Positions 9,509 to 17,866 of a stretch of 64,000 bases of DNA are shown here, piece after piece. Below the pieces are notes generated by a model. The model worked only from the letters and a program-made list of their open reading frames with translations, did not search any database and had not been told where the DNA came from. Within the stretch, counting starts at the first letter, position 1, and each line of letters opens with the position of its first letter. The position numbers were made by a program, and so were the translations under genes. Origin of the DNA: Actinosynnema sp. ALI-1.44 (GTDB lineage Bacteria; Actinomycetota; Actinomycetes; Mycobacteriales; Pseudonocardiaceae); assembly GCF_001984155.1 (NCBI RefSeq), contig NZ_MTQO01000053.1, positions 434,001 through 498,000 of the forward strand. The letters run 5' to 3'.

Positions 9509-10309
9509 ATGAGCCAACCACCGGGCTGGTACCCCGAGCGTCCCGGATCCACGGTGCTGCGCTGGTGGGACGGCGCGCAGTGGACCAACCACACCCAGCA
9601 GAAGTCGGACGCCAGCGCGTGGGAGGTCGAGATCGGCGGCCAGCACGACCCCGGCCGGGTGCGCGACCAGGTGCAGCAGGCGGGTGGCGGCCAGGCCGGG
9701 CAGGGCGGCGGGACGCTGTTCACCGAGCCGGTGCTGGTGGTGAACCAGAAGACCAAGCTGATCGAGATGAGCAACGAGTACGCCGTCTTCGACCAGCGGG
9801 GCCGCCAGTTGGCGTCGGTGGTGCAGGTCGGCCAGAGCGCGCTGAAGAAGGCCGTGCGGTTCCTCTCCAGCTACGACCAGTTCATGACGCACAAGCTCGA
9901 GGTGCGTGACCTCAACGGGCAGACGATGCTGCGGCTGACCAGGCCCGCGAAGGTGTTCAAGTCCCGGATCGTGGTCGAGCACGGCAACGGCCAGCCGATC
10001 GGCGAGATCGTCCAGGAGAACATGATCGGGAAGATCAACTTCGCCTTCGTGGTGAACGGCCAGCAGATCGGCGGGATCCGCGGCGAGAACTGGCGCGCGT
10101 GGAACTTCATGATCCACGACCACACCGGCCAGGAGATCGCCAGGATCACCAAGACCTGGGAGGGCTTCGCCAGGACCATGTTCACCACGGCGGACAACTA
10201 CGTCGTGCAGATCCACCGCCCGCTGCAGAACCCGATCGCGAGCCTGGTCGTCGCGGCGGGTCTCGCGGTCGACACGGCACTGAAGCAGGACGATCGCGGT
10301 TTTGGCTGA
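9509..10309 (+). CDS. DUF2510 + LURP-one-related (tubby/scramblase-like) protein
   Basis: A 266-residue protein with two parts. Residues 1-30 hold the short DUF2510 tryptophan motif (PPGWYPERPGSTVLRWWDG), common at the N-terminus of actinobacterial membrane or surface-associated proteins. Residues about 75-255 have the beta-rich LURP-one/phospholipid-scramblase-like pattern, with strands such as LVVNQKTKLIEMSNEYAVFD and FNFMIHDHTGQEI-like segments, and a hydrophobic C-terminal helix (NPIASLVVAAGLAVDTAL). The family may bind lipids; its bacterial role is not established. GAAAGGA precedes ATG 9509. A longer start at 9473 would overlap the upstream SDR and has no ribosome site. Confidence 0.8.
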   Translation: MSQPPGWYPERPGSTVLRWWDGAQWTNHTQQKSDASAWEVEIGGQHDPGRVRDQVQQAGGGQAGQGGGTLFTEPVLVVNQKTKLIEMSNEYAVFDQRGRQLASVVQVGQSALKKAVRFLSSYDQFMTHKLEVRDLNGQTMLRLTRPAKVFKSRIVVEHGNGQPIGEIVQENMIGKINFAFVVNGQQIGGIRGENWRAWNFMIHDHTGQEIARITKTWEGFARTMFTTADNYVVQIHRPLQNPIASLVVAAGLAVDTALKQDDRGFG

Positions 10310-10321
10310 TCGGCGGTGGCT

Positions 10322-10327
10322 TAGGGT
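10322..10327 (+). promoter_or_regulatory. -10 box TAGGGT of a leaderless promoter (pyrE)
   Basis: TAGGGT ends eight bases before GTG 10336; there is no ribosome site between them. Confidence 0.55.
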
Positions 10328-10335
10328 TGGGTCCC

Positions 10336-10887
10336 GTGCACGTTGACCAGAACGCCAAATCCGAACTCGCTCGGCTCATCACTGAACTCGCCGTTGTCCG
10401 CGGCCGGGTGACGTTGTCCTCCGGTGAGGAGGCCGACTACTACGTCGACCTCCGCCGGGCGACGCTGCACCACGCCGCCGCCCCGCTGATCGGCAAGCTG
10501 CTGCGTCAGCTCACCGCCGACTGGGACTACGTGGCCGCCGGTGGTCTCACCCTCGGTGCCGACCCGGTCGCGACCGCGATGATGCACGCCGCTGCGGCGC
10601 AGGGTGACGTGCTCGACGCGTTCGTCGTGCGCAAGTCGGCCAAGGAACACGGGATGCAGCGGCGGATCGAGGGCATCGAGGTCGCCGGGCAGCGCGTGCT
10701 CGCGGTCGAGGACACCTCGACCACCGGCGGCAGCGTGCTGACCGCGGTCGAGGCCCTCAGGGAAGCCGGTGCCGACGTCGTCGGTGTGGTCACCGTGGTG
10801 GACCGGGCCACCGGCGCGAGGGAGGCCATCGAGGCGGCCGGGCTGGAGTACCGGTACCTGCTGGGTCTGGCCGACCTCGGTTTGTAA
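10336..10887 (+). CDS. pyrE: Orotate phosphoribosyltransferase
   Basis: PyrE makes orotidine 5'-phosphate from orotate and PRPP in pyrimidine synthesis. The 183-residue protein has the type I phosphoribosyltransferase fold with the PRPP loop VLAVEDTSTTGGSVLTAV (the two acidic residues E-D followed by TSTTGGS) and VRKSAKEHG, the flexible loop that covers the active site. FDLRRATL-like substrate residues (YYVDLRRATLHH) precede. The GTG start fits a leaderless promoter. A hairpin 10 bases after the stop (10898-10921) probably ends transcription. The other pyr genes are not nearby. Confidence 0.95.
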   Translation: MHVDQNAKSELARLITELAVVRGRVTLSSGEEADYYVDLRRATLHHAAAPLIGKLLRQLTADWDYVAAGGLTLGADPVATAMMHAAAAQGDVLDAFVVRKSAKEHGMQRRIEGIEVAGQRVLAVEDTSTTGGSVLTAVEALREAGADVVGVVTVVDRATGAREAIEAAGLEYRYLLGLADLGL

Positions 10888-10897
10888 AGGGTGCCTG

Positions 10898-10921
10898 CTG
10901 CCCATCCTCAAGGGTGGGCAG
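10898..10921 (+). terminator. Hairpin after pyrE
   Basis: CTGCCCATCC and GGGTGGGCAG pair in a 10-bp stem (one G-U) around a TCAA loop, 11 bases after the pyrE stop. There is no T-run, as is common in actinomycetes. Confidence 0.6.
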
Positions 10922-11009
10922 CCCCACTACCTGCGTGAACAGTTGCTTTGAACGCCATGTGCGGGCCAGACTTGGCGGTAAGGGGAGAACTGCAGGGTGG
11001 TGATGGCGG

Positions 11010-11378
11010 GTGGACGCGTTCCTTGCCGATGTGACGGTGGTGGCGCACTTCGCCGCGCTGCTGTTCATCGGTCTCGGCGGGTTTCTCGCCTGGCGCTGGC
11101 CGAAGGTCATCTTCGTGCACATCTTCTTCGCCGCGTGGGGTGTCGCGGTCAACGTGGTCCCGTGGCTGCCGTGCCCGCTCACCGCGTTGGAGGACTACTT
11201 CCGCCACCGGCAGGGCCTCGGGTCGTTGCCCGGCGGCTTCAACGAGTACTACATCTACGACGATCTGATCCCGCGTAACCTGTTGCCGGTGGTGGCAGTG
11301 CTAGCGATCGTGGTGCTCGTCGTGTCCTATGTCGGCGCGTACGTCCGGTGGCGCAACCAGGCCAAAGTGCCCGCGTGA
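11010..11378 (+). CDS. DUF2784 family membrane protein
   Basis: A 122-residue integral membrane protein of the DUF2784 family, whose function is unknown. It has about three hydrophobic helices: residues 8-28, 33-51 and 90-112. Conserved family features are visible: an N-terminal LADVTVVAHFAALLFI, then WLPCPLTALEDYFR with the PCPLT motif, and FNEYYIYDDLIP between helices. The GTG at 11010 is chosen from the family N-terminus (xLADxxxxxHFA). Its stop overlaps the start of the SpoU methyltransferase, so the two are coupled. Confidence 0.85.
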   Translation: MDAFLADVTVVAHFAALLFIGLGGFLAWRWPKVIFVHIFFAAWGVAVNVVPWLPCPLTALEDYFRHRQGLGSLPGGFNEYYIYDDLIPRNLLPVVAVLAIVVLVVSYVGAYVRWRNQAKVPA

Positions 11379-12016
11379 CCGGACCGACGGAGTGGGTGTT
11401 CGGCGATCCTGTCGGGGTCGGACCGTGGGAAGGCCCCTGGCCGGACGACCCCAAGTACGACCCCGGGCTGCTCGCCGAGGGGGACAAGCGCAACGTGGTG
11501 GACGCGTACCGCTACTGGCGCCGTGAGGCGGTCATCGCCGACCTCGACACCAGGCGCCACGATTTTCACGTCGCGATCGAGAACTTGCAGCACGACCACA
11601 ACATCGGCACGGTGGTCCGGACCGCGAACGCCTTTCTGGCCAAGGCGGTGCACATCGTGGGCAGGCGGCGGTGGAACCGCAGAGGCGCCATGGTCACGGA
11701 CCGCTACCAGCATGTGGTTCATCACCCGGATGTGGGTTCTTTGCTCGAGTTCGCCCGTGCGGAGGAGTTGGCACTGGTCGGCGTGGACAACACGCCGGGC
11801 GCGCAACGGCTGGAGACTGTCAAACTTCCGCGGCACTGCGTGCTGCTGTTCGGTCAAGAGGGCCCTGGCCTGTCCGAACAGGCACGCGAGGCGGCGACCA
11901 CGACGGTGTCGATCGCGCAGTTCGGGTCGACCCGGTCGATCAACGCCGGAGTGGCCGCCGGTGTGGTGATGCACTCATGGATCCGTGACCACGCGGACCT
12001 GGATTCCGCCTGGTGA
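11375..12016 (+). CDS. TrmH/SpoU family RNA 2'-O-methyltransferase
   Basis: A 213-residue SPOUT-class methyltransferase that would transfer a methyl group from SAM to a ribose 2'-hydroxyl of rRNA or tRNA. The knotted fold is marked by motif 1 (ENLQHDHNIGTVVRTANAF, with the catalytic Arg), motif 2 (LLFGQEGPGLS) and motif 3 (TRSINAGVAAGVVMHSW). About 60 residues precede the SPOUT domain and may position the RNA. GTG 11375 overlaps the DUF2784 stop (GTGA) and is preferred to an in-frame GTG at 11348. The target nucleotide cannot be read from sequence. Confidence 0.9.
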   Translation: MTGPTEWVFGDPVGVGPWEGPWPDDPKYDPGLLAEGDKRNVVDAYRYWRREAVIADLDTRRHDFHVAIENLQHDHNIGTVVRTANAFLAKAVHIVGRRRWNRRGAMVTDRYQHVVHHPDVGSLLEFARAEELALVGVDNTPGAQRLETVKLPRHCVLLFGQEGPGLSEQAREAATTTVSIAQFGSTRSINAGVAAGVVMHSWIRDHADLDSAW

Positions 12017-12085
12017 TGGATAAATTCCCCCAAGTGGGGCACGTACCACGCTGAGGGGTACCTCGGGACCGATCCAGATACCACC

Positions 12086-13207
12086 ATGGGCGATATGGCC
12101 AGAGAGCTCGTCGCCACCGCCCGCTTGTGGGCGGCGCGCGCCGCGGTGTCGGAGTTGGGTGTGCACGCCAGGCACCTGCGCCGGCTATGGGCGCGCCCTG
12201 GCACGTTGCTCGGAGTCGACGGGTGGCCACCCACTCGGGGCGAGCGCCTGTTCGGAAGGTGGAACTACTTCGCACAAGCGCATCTGATCGACTGCTTGGT
12301 GGACGCGCAGGAGCGCGCCCCGACGGCGACCCGCGCGACCTCGATCGCGCGCATCGTGCGCAGTGTCCGCCTGCGACACGGCCGCCGATGGGTCGACGAG
12401 GACTACGGCGACGCGGCGTGGCTCGGCCTGGCGCTGATGCGGGCCGCGCAGTACACGCCGGTGAAGATCGCGGTCCGGGACATCGTCCGGGTCCTGCGCG
12501 GTGCGTGGACCGACCACGCGGGTGGCGGGCTCTGGTCCCGCGCGGACGAGAACCTCAAGAGCGTCAGGGTGAACGGCCCGGCGACGATCCTGCTGGCCCG
12601 CTGCGGCGACCGGGTGGACATGCAACGCGCGCGGGCGATCGCCGAGTGGATGGAAGACACCCTGCTCGACGAGATCACCGGTCTGATCTGGGTGGGCCTG
12701 CACGTGAACCTCGACGGCGAGGTCCGCGAGACGATCAAGGAGGCGTACACCTACATCCAGGGCGTCTACCTGGGAGTGTGCCTGGAGCTGGCAGCCGGTG
12801 ACCCGGTGTGGGCGGAACGGGCCGAGCGCACCATCATCGCGGTGTCCGAGCACTTGGCGAACAACGGTGTGCTGCGTGGCCAAGGCGGGGGCGACGGCGG
12901 CATCTACACCGGCATCCTGGCGCGCTACCTGGCGCTGGCGGCGTTGCGCCTGCCCGCACTGACCGGAGCGTCGGCGACAGGCCTGGCCGCGAGCCACGTG
13001 GCGGAACGCCTGGTGCTCACGAGCGCGGCGGCGGCATGGCGAAACCGCGCCGTCGCACGCGGCGGCCCCCTCTACGGTCCGGATTGGACAGTTCCGTCCC
13101 GCGTCCCCCGATCCCCCCGGCACAAGATCGCGGAGCGGGAGCTGTCGTCCCAGCTCGGTGGCTGGATGGTTCTCGAAGCGGCGGCCCTGCTGGAGAGAAG
13201 TCACTAG
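12086..13207 (+). CDS. Glycoside hydrolase family 76-like protein
   Basis: A 373-residue (alpha/alpha)6-type protein of the GH76 group, whose known members cleave alpha-1,6-mannan. Typical segments are FGRWNYFAQAHLIDCLVDA, DYGDAAWLGLALMRA, GGLWSRAD and TYIQGVYLGVCLEL. There is no signal peptide, so it would act in the cytoplasm. The canonical Asp-Asp catalytic pair in the D-D-x-x-W motif appears here as Gly108-Asp109, so one of the two acidic residues seems lost; other acids (Asp104, Glu105, Asp106) sit just before it. Activity is therefore doubtful. A homologue sits in the comparable mycobacterial region. Its TAG stop forms part of the next gene's -10 box. Confidence 0.8.
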   Translation: MGDMARELVATARLWAARAAVSELGVHARHLRRLWARPGTLLGVDGWPPTRGERLFGRWNYFAQAHLIDCLVDAQERAPTATRATSIARIVRSVRLRHGRRWVDEDYGDAAWLGLALMRAAQYTPVKIAVRDIVRVLRGAWTDHAGGGLWSRADENLKSVRVNGPATILLARCGDRVDMQRARAIAEWMEDTLLDEITGLIWVGLHVNLDGEVRETIKEAYTYIQGVYLGVCLELAAGDPVWAERAERTIIAVSEHLANNGVLRGQGGGDGGIYTGILARYLALAALRLPALTGASATGLAASHVAERLVLTSAAAAWRNRAVARGGPLYGPDWTVPSRVPRSPRHKIAERELSSQLGGWMVLEAAALLERSH

Positions 13208-13210
13208 TCT
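13205..13210 (+). promoter_or_regulatory. -10 box TAGTCT, overlapping the upstream stop codon
   Basis: TAGTCT ends six bases before ATG 13217 and begins with the TAG stop of the GH76-like gene: a leaderless promoter for the SDR gene. Confidence 0.6.
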
Positions 13211-13216
13211 GGCCAC

Positions 13217-13945
13217 ATGGGTGTTGTGGTCGTGACCGGCGGCAGCCGGGGAATCGGTGCGGCGATCTGCCGCGTGGCCGCCAAAGCCGGGCACAAGGTC
13301 GTCGTGAACTACGTCGGCAACGCGGAAGCCGCGCAAGCGGTCGCGAAGGACACCGAAGGCGTCGCGGTCAAGGCGAACGTCGCCGACGAGGCGGACGTCA
13401 TCCGCCTGTTCGACACGGCAGCCGAACTGGGCCCGGTGACGGGGCTGGTCTGCAACGCGGGCGTCACCGGCAACAGGATCGCCCGGCTGGACGAGCAGGA
13501 AGTCGGCACGGTCCGCGAGGTGCTCGACGTGAACGTGGTCGGAACCTTCCTGTGCAACAGGGAAGCCGTCCGCCGGATGTCCACGGCCCACGGCGGTGGC
13601 GGCGGCGTGATCGTCAACATCTCTTCCACCGCAGCGCATCGAGGCTCACCCGGCGAGTGGGTTCATTACGCGGCAAGCAAAGCAGCGGTGGAGACCCTGA
13701 CGAAGGGGCTCGCGCTGGAAGTCGCCAACGAGGGCATCCGGGTCAACTGCGTCGCACCGGGCACCGTCGAAACCGAGTTGCACGAGGCAGCGGGTGCCCC
13801 GGACCGTGTGGCCAGGATCGCGCCGTTGATCCCGATGCGGCGCGGCGGTCAGCCCGAGGAGATCGCGGACGGCGTGATGTGGCTGCTGTCGGATTCCGCC
13901 TCGTTCGTGACCGGCTCGATCGTGACGATCAGCGGCGGCCGATGA
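13217..13945 (+). CDS. SDR family oxidoreductase (FabG/glucose dehydrogenase-like)
   Basis: A 242-residue classical SDR. TGGSRGIG binds the cofactor, NAGVTG follows strand 4, the catalytic residues are Ser in NISSTAAHRGSPG and YAASKAAVE, and the C-terminus ends with the FabG-like FVTGSIVTISGGR. The cofactor loop (NYVGNAEAAQ) lacks the Asp typical of NAD enzymes, so NADP is more likely. It resembles both 3-oxoacyl-ACP reductases and sugar dehydrogenases; which one is not clear. No fatty-acid genes are adjacent. It ends seven bases before the end of the convergent lacI-type gene. Confidence 0.88.
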   Translation: MGVVVVTGGSRGIGAAICRVAAKAGHKVVVNYVGNAEAAQAVAKDTEGVAVKANVADEADVIRLFDTAAELGPVTGLVCNAGVTGNRIARLDEQEVGTVREVLDVNVVGTFLCNREAVRRMSTAHGGGGGVIVNISSTAAHRGSPGEWVHYAASKAAVETLTKGLALEVANEGIRVNCVAPGTVETELHEAAGAPDRVARIAPLIPMRRGGQPEEIADGVMWLLSDSASFVTGSIVTISGGR

Positions 13946-13951
13946 GGCGAT

Positions 13952-14953
13952 TCACAAACACCCGCAGGAATTGCGGTGCATCAATGTCGGTTGCAACCGG
14001 GCAGTGGTCGGCTGGCGGGACGGGTCGGCGATTCGGTTCAGCAGCATCCGCACCGCTGTCCGGCCGATTTCGGCGATCGGCTGGGCCATTGTCGTGATCG
14101 GCGGATCGATCAGATCGGCCCATTCCACGTCGTCATATCCGACGACCGCGAGTTCCCGGCCGATTTTCAGGTCGCGCCTGCGTGCTTCGTGCAGGACTCC
14201 GGACAACATCACGTTGTTCCCAGCCACGACCGCGGTCGGCGGGTTGTCTAAGTCCAGCAGCCGGCCGAGTGCCGCCGCCGCGGGTTCCGCCGCTGATTCG
14301 CCGGACTGCACGAGGGCTTCGTCCCAGCTCAGGCCGGAGCGGCCGAGGCCGAGGCGGTAGCCGAGCACGCGCTCGGACGTCGTGGCCAGGCCGTCCGCGC
14401 CGCTGATGATCCCGATCCGCTTGTGCCCGAGTTCGGCGAGGTGTTGCACCAGTGCCGAGGTGGAGTGCACGTTCTCGGGGCCGACCTGGTCGAAGTCCGT
14501 GCCGACCGTCAGCCGGTCGACCAGCACCATCGGGATGCCCAGCTGCTTGAGCTCCGGCAGCACGGTCCCCGCCGCGCGCGGGGACGGCGTCAGGATGAGC
14601 CCGTCCACCCGGCGCGACCGCAGCGTGCGGACCGCCGACTGCTCGGTGGCCTGTTCGTCGTGGGTGTCGGTGAGCACGAGCGTGTAGCCCGACTTGGTGG
14701 TCTCGTGCTCGATCGCCTGGATCAGTTCGCCGAAGTACGGGTTCGCCACGAGCGAGATCGCGACACCCAACGACCGGGTGCCGCCGGTGACCAACGACCG
14801 GGCGATGGCGTCGCCGGTGTACCCGGTGCGTTCGATCGCGTCGAGCACCCGGAACTTGGTCTCCGGCGCGACCGCACGCGTGGAGTTGACCACGTGCGAC
14901 ACCGTCGTGATGGAGACGCCCGCCATCTGGGCGACATCCTTCATGGTGACCAA
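13952..14953 (-). CDS. LacI family transcriptional regulator of the sugar ABC operon
   Basis: A 333-residue LacI/GalR repressor. The N-terminal helix-turn-helix is MKDVAQMAGVSITTVSHVVN, followed by the hinge helix and a periplasmic-binding-protein-like sugar domain (about residues 65-330). The TTG at 14953 is preceded by GGAGA at five bases; the ATG at 14944 is the alternative start. The gene diverges from the sugar ABC operon, and a perfect 14-bp palindrome with a CG centre (15003-15016) lies between them, the usual LacI-family operator shape. It should repress the transporter until its sugar is present. Confidence 0.92.
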   Translation of the reverse strand: MVTMKDVAQMAGVSITTVSHVVNSTRAVAPETKFRVLDAIERTGYTGDAIARSLVTGGTRSLGVAISLVANPYFGELIQAIEHETTKSGYTLVLTDTHDEQATEQSAVRTLRSRRVDGLILTPSPRAAGTVLPELKQLGIPMVLVDRLTVGTDFDQVGPENVHSTSALVQHLAELGHKRIGIISGADGLATTSERVLGYRLGLGRSGLSWDEALVQSGESAAEPAAAALGRLLDLDNPPTAVVAGNNVMLSGVLHEARRRDLKIGRELAVVGYDDVEWADLIDPPITTMAQPIAEIGRTAVRMLLNRIADPSRQPTTARLQPTLMHRNSCGCL

Positions 14954-15002
14954 GCTTGTCTCCCTGTGCTCTCTGTCGCCCTGGGACAAAGGCGGCGCCA
15001 AG

Positions 15003-15016
15003 CGTTTGCGCAAACG
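15003..15016. promoter_or_regulatory. LacI-family operator palindrome
   Basis: CGTTTGCGCAAACG is a perfect 14-bp palindrome with a central CpG, 50 bases from the regulator start and 69 bases before the binding-protein gene. This matches LacI/GalR operators in form and position. Confidence 0.8.
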
Positions 15017-15085
15017 GTTGCGACAGGCTAAGTGAATCATTAACTTCCCCGCAACCAGGCACGCCAGGCTCGCCAGGAGGAAGTC

Positions 15086-16090
15086 ATGGGACGACGTGGT
15101 CTCGCCATCATCGCCGCCGGTCTGATCGCACTCGCCGCAAGTGGTTGTACCAGCCAGAAGACCGGCAGTGGTGGCCAACCCGCCGATGGCGGCCGGATCA
15201 AGGTCGGGCTTGTGACCAAGACCGACTCGAATCCGTACTTCGTCGCGCTGCGCGACTCGGCGAAAGCGGAGGCCCAGACGCTGGGCGCGGACCTGATCGC
15301 GCTGGCGGGCAAGTTCGACGGCGACAACGAGGGCCAGGTCGCCGCGATCGAGAACCTCGTCCAGCAGGGCGCCAAGACGATCATGATCACGCCGAGCAAC
15401 TCGACCGGCGTGCTCGGCGCCATCAAGAAGGCCCGTGACCGGGGTGTCCTCGTGATCGCGCTGGACACCGAGACGGATCCGAAGGAAGCCGTCGACGCCA
15501 CGTTCGCCAGCGACAACACCGAGGCCGGGCGGATGCAGGGCACGTACGTGAAGGCCGCGCTCGCGGGCAAGGCGCCCAAGGTGATCATGCTCGACGGCAC
15601 GCCCGGCTCGACCGTGAGCGAGCAGCGCCACAACGGGTTCCTGCAGGGCGTCGGCCTGAAGGACGGCGACCCGGCGATCGTCGGCGTCGAGGCGACCAAC
15701 GGCGAGCAGAACAAGGCGCAGACCGCGACCGAGAACCTGCTGCAGCGCGACGCCACGTTGACCGCCGTGTACACGCTCAACGAGCCGGCCGCGCGTGGCG
15801 CGTACGTGGCGCTGCAGGCCAAGGCAATCGCCGCCCAGGTTGTGATCGGCTCGATCGACGGCTCTTGCCAGGGCGTCAAAGACGTCAAGGACGGCAAGGT
15901 CGTCGCGACCGTCATGCAATTCCCGAAGAAAATGGCGGCACAGGGTGTGCAGGCCGCCGTGGAATTCGGCAAGTCCGGAAAGAAGCCGACCGGATTCGTG
16001 AACACCGGCGTCACCGTGATCACCGACAAACCGGTTTCCGGCCTGCAGAGCCAGGACACCGCATGGGGCCTGCAGAACTGCTGGGGCTGA
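15086..16090 (+). CDS. Sugar ABC transporter substrate-binding lipoprotein (FrcB/RbsB-like)
   Basis: A 334-residue periplasmic-binding-protein-like lipoprotein. The signal peptide ends in the lipobox LAASGC, so Cys22 would be lipid-anchored outside the membrane. The mature domain has the ribose/fructose-binding family pattern: VGLVTKTDSNPYFVALRDSA near its start, MITPSNSTGVLGAIKKARDRGV and IALDTETD. The ligand is unknown; the set of neighbours resembles the rhizobial fructose system frcBCAK. The ATG follows CCAGGAGGAAG. Permease, ATPase and two kinases follow with little or no gap. Confidence 0.93.
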   Translation: MGRRGLAIIAAGLIALAASGCTSQKTGSGGQPADGGRIKVGLVTKTDSNPYFVALRDSAKAEAQTLGADLIALAGKFDGDNEGQVAAIENLVQQGAKTIMITPSNSTGVLGAIKKARDRGVLVIALDTETDPKEAVDATFASDNTEAGRMQGTYVKAALAGKAPKVIMLDGTPGSTVSEQRHNGFLQGVGLKDGDPAIVGVEATNGEQNKAQTATENLLQRDATLTAVYTLNEPAARGAYVALQAKAIAAQVVIGSIDGSCQGVKDVKDGKVVATVMQFPKKMAAQGVQAAVEFGKSGKKPTGFVNTGVTVITDKPVSGLQSQDTAWGLQNCWG

Positions 16091-16094
16091 GCCG

Positions 16095-17066
16095 ATGAGC
16101 ACAATCAAGGAGCGCAGCGAATTCATCCTGCGCACCCCGGCGATCGGGCCCGCGCTCGCCTTGGTCGTGGCGGTGGTGGTCTTTTCCATCACCACGGACA
16201 CGTTTCTGAACGTGGACAACCTTTCACTGGTCGTCCAGCAGTCGCTGGTGATCGGCACGCTGGCGCTCGGGCAGACGCTGGTGATCCTGACCAGCGGCAT
16301 CGACCTGGCCAACGCGGCGATCGCGGTGTTCGCGACCCTGCTGATGGCCAAGCTGACCCTCGAGTCGGGCATGCCCGGCGTCGTCGCGCTGCTGATCGGG
16401 ATCGTCGTCGCGGCGGCGATCGGCGCGGTGACCGGCGGGATCGTGACGGGATTCCGGTTGCCGCCGTTCATCGTCACGCTCGGCATGCTGACGATCGTGA
16501 CGGCGGTCAGCCGGATCTACGCCGCCGGCCAGAGCTTCCCGGTCACCGACGACACGCTCGGCTTCCTCGGCCAGAAGCAGTACCTGTTCGGCCAGGTCGA
16601 AGTCACCTACGGCATGGTCCTGATGCTGGTGATGTACATCGGCCTCTGGTACGCGCTGACCCGGACCGCCTGGGGCAAGCACGTCTACGCGGTCGGCAAC
16701 GACCCGGAGGCGGCGCGGCTGTCCGGTATCCACGTACGACGCAGCCTGCTCGGCGTGTACGTCGTGGCCGGTGTGATCTACGGGATCGCGGCGTGGCAGG
16801 CGCTCGGCCGCGTGCCCAACGCGGACCCGAACGCGTTCCAGCTCGGCAACCTCGACTCCATCACCGCCGTGGTGATCGGCGGGACGAGCCTGTTCGGCGG
16901 TCGTGGCAGCGTGATCGGCACGCTCGTCGGCGCGCTGATCGTGGCGGTCCTGCGCAGCGGCCTGACCCAGGCCGGGATCGACAACCTGTACCAGGACGTG
17001 GCGACGGGTGTGCTCGTGATCGCCGCGGTCGCGGTGGACCGGTTCTCCCGGGGGAGGCAGCGATGA
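16095..17066 (+). CDS. Sugar ABC transporter permease (FrcC/RbsC-like)
   Basis: A 323-residue permease of the RbsC/FrcC family with about eight to ten hydrophobic helices. The family sequence LGQTLVILTSGIDLANAAIAVFATL and the cytoplasmic coupling segment GNDPEAARLSGIHVRR (the ATPase-contacting loop) are visible, as is VVIGGTSLFGGRGSVIGTLVGAL near the C-terminus. It begins four bases after the binding-protein gene and overlaps the ATPase start by four bases (ATGA), so the three subunits are made together. Confidence 0.93.
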   Translation: MSTIKERSEFILRTPAIGPALALVVAVVVFSITTDTFLNVDNLSLVVQQSLVIGTLALGQTLVILTSGIDLANAAIAVFATLLMAKLTLESGMPGVVALLIGIVVAAAIGAVTGGIVTGFRLPPFIVTLGMLTIVTAVSRIYAAGQSFPVTDDTLGFLGQKQYLFGQVEVTYGMVLMLVMYIGLWYALTRTAWGKHVYAVGNDPEAARLSGIHVRRSLLGVYVVAGVIYGIAAWQALGRVPNADPNAFQLGNLDSITAVVIGGTSLFGGRGSVIGTLVGALIVAVLRSGLTQAGIDNLYQDVATGVLVIAAVAVDRFSRGRQR

Positions 17067-17866
17067 CACCGGTGCTGGCGGCGAAAGGCCTGGTCAAGCG
17101 GTACGGCCGGGTGACGGCGATGGACGGTGCCGACTTCGACCTGAACGCGGGCGAGGTGCTCGCGGTGGTCGGCGACAACGGCGCGGGCAAGTCCACGTTG
17201 ATCAAAACCCTGTCCGGGGCGGTGATCCCGGACGAGGGCGAGATCCGCGTCAACGGCGAGCAGGTCCACTTCCACGGCCCGCTGGACGCCCGCAAGCACG
17301 GCATCGAGACCGTCTACCAGGACCTCGCGCTCGCCCAGGCGCAGGACATCGCCACGAACATGTTCCTCGGCAGGGAGAAACGGCGTCCGGGATTCCTCGG
17401 CGCGGTGTTCCGGCTGCTGGATTCCGGCGGGATGCGCGCGGAGGCGCGGCGGGTGCTCGACGAGCTGGGGATCACCATCAAGTCGATGACCCAGCCGGTG
17501 GAAACGTTGTCCGGTGGGCAGAGGCAGGCGGTCGCGGTCGCACGCGCCGCCGCTTTCGGCACCCGGGTCGTGATCATGGACGAGCCGACGGCCGCCCTCG
17601 GCGTCGCGGAGTCGGCCAAGGTGCTCGACCTGATCGGCCGGATCCGCGAGCGCGGCCTGCCGGTGGTGCTGATCAGCCACAACATGCCGCACGTGTTCGA
17701 GATCGCCGACCGCGTGCACGTCCACCGGCTCGGCAGGCGGGTCGCGGTCGTCTCGCCGAAGACGCACTCGATGAACGAGGTCGTGGGTCTGTTGACGGGT
17801 GCGTTGCGGATGGCCGACGACGGCACGATCGAGGAAGTCGGTGTGACGACGGGGCTGAACCGTTGA
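17063..17866 (+). CDS. Sugar ABC transporter ATP-binding protein (FrcA-like)
   Basis: A single-domain 267-residue ATPase of the carbohydrate-uptake type. Walker A is GDNGAGKST, the Q loop TVYQDLALAQ, the signature LSGGQRQAVAVARA, Walker B VVIMDEPTAALG and the switch His in LISHNM. Most ribose-type ATPases are two fused domains; this single-domain form matches the FrcA type, and two copies would pair. ATG 17063 overlaps the permease stop; an upstream continuation of the frame lies inside the permease gene and is not coding. The TTG start of the PfkB kinase overlaps its stop. Confidence 0.94.
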   Translation: MTPVLAAKGLVKRYGRVTAMDGADFDLNAGEVLAVVGDNGAGKSTLIKTLSGAVIPDEGEIRVNGEQVHFHGPLDARKHGIETVYQDLALAQAQDIATNMFLGREKRRPGFLGAVFRLLDSGGMRAEARRVLDELGITIKSMTQPVETLSGGQRQAVAVARAAAFGTRVVIMDEPTAALGVAESAKVLDLIGRIRERGLPVVLISHNMPHVFEIADRVHVHRLGRRVAVVSPKTHSMNEVVGLLTGALRMADDGTIEEVGVTTGLNR

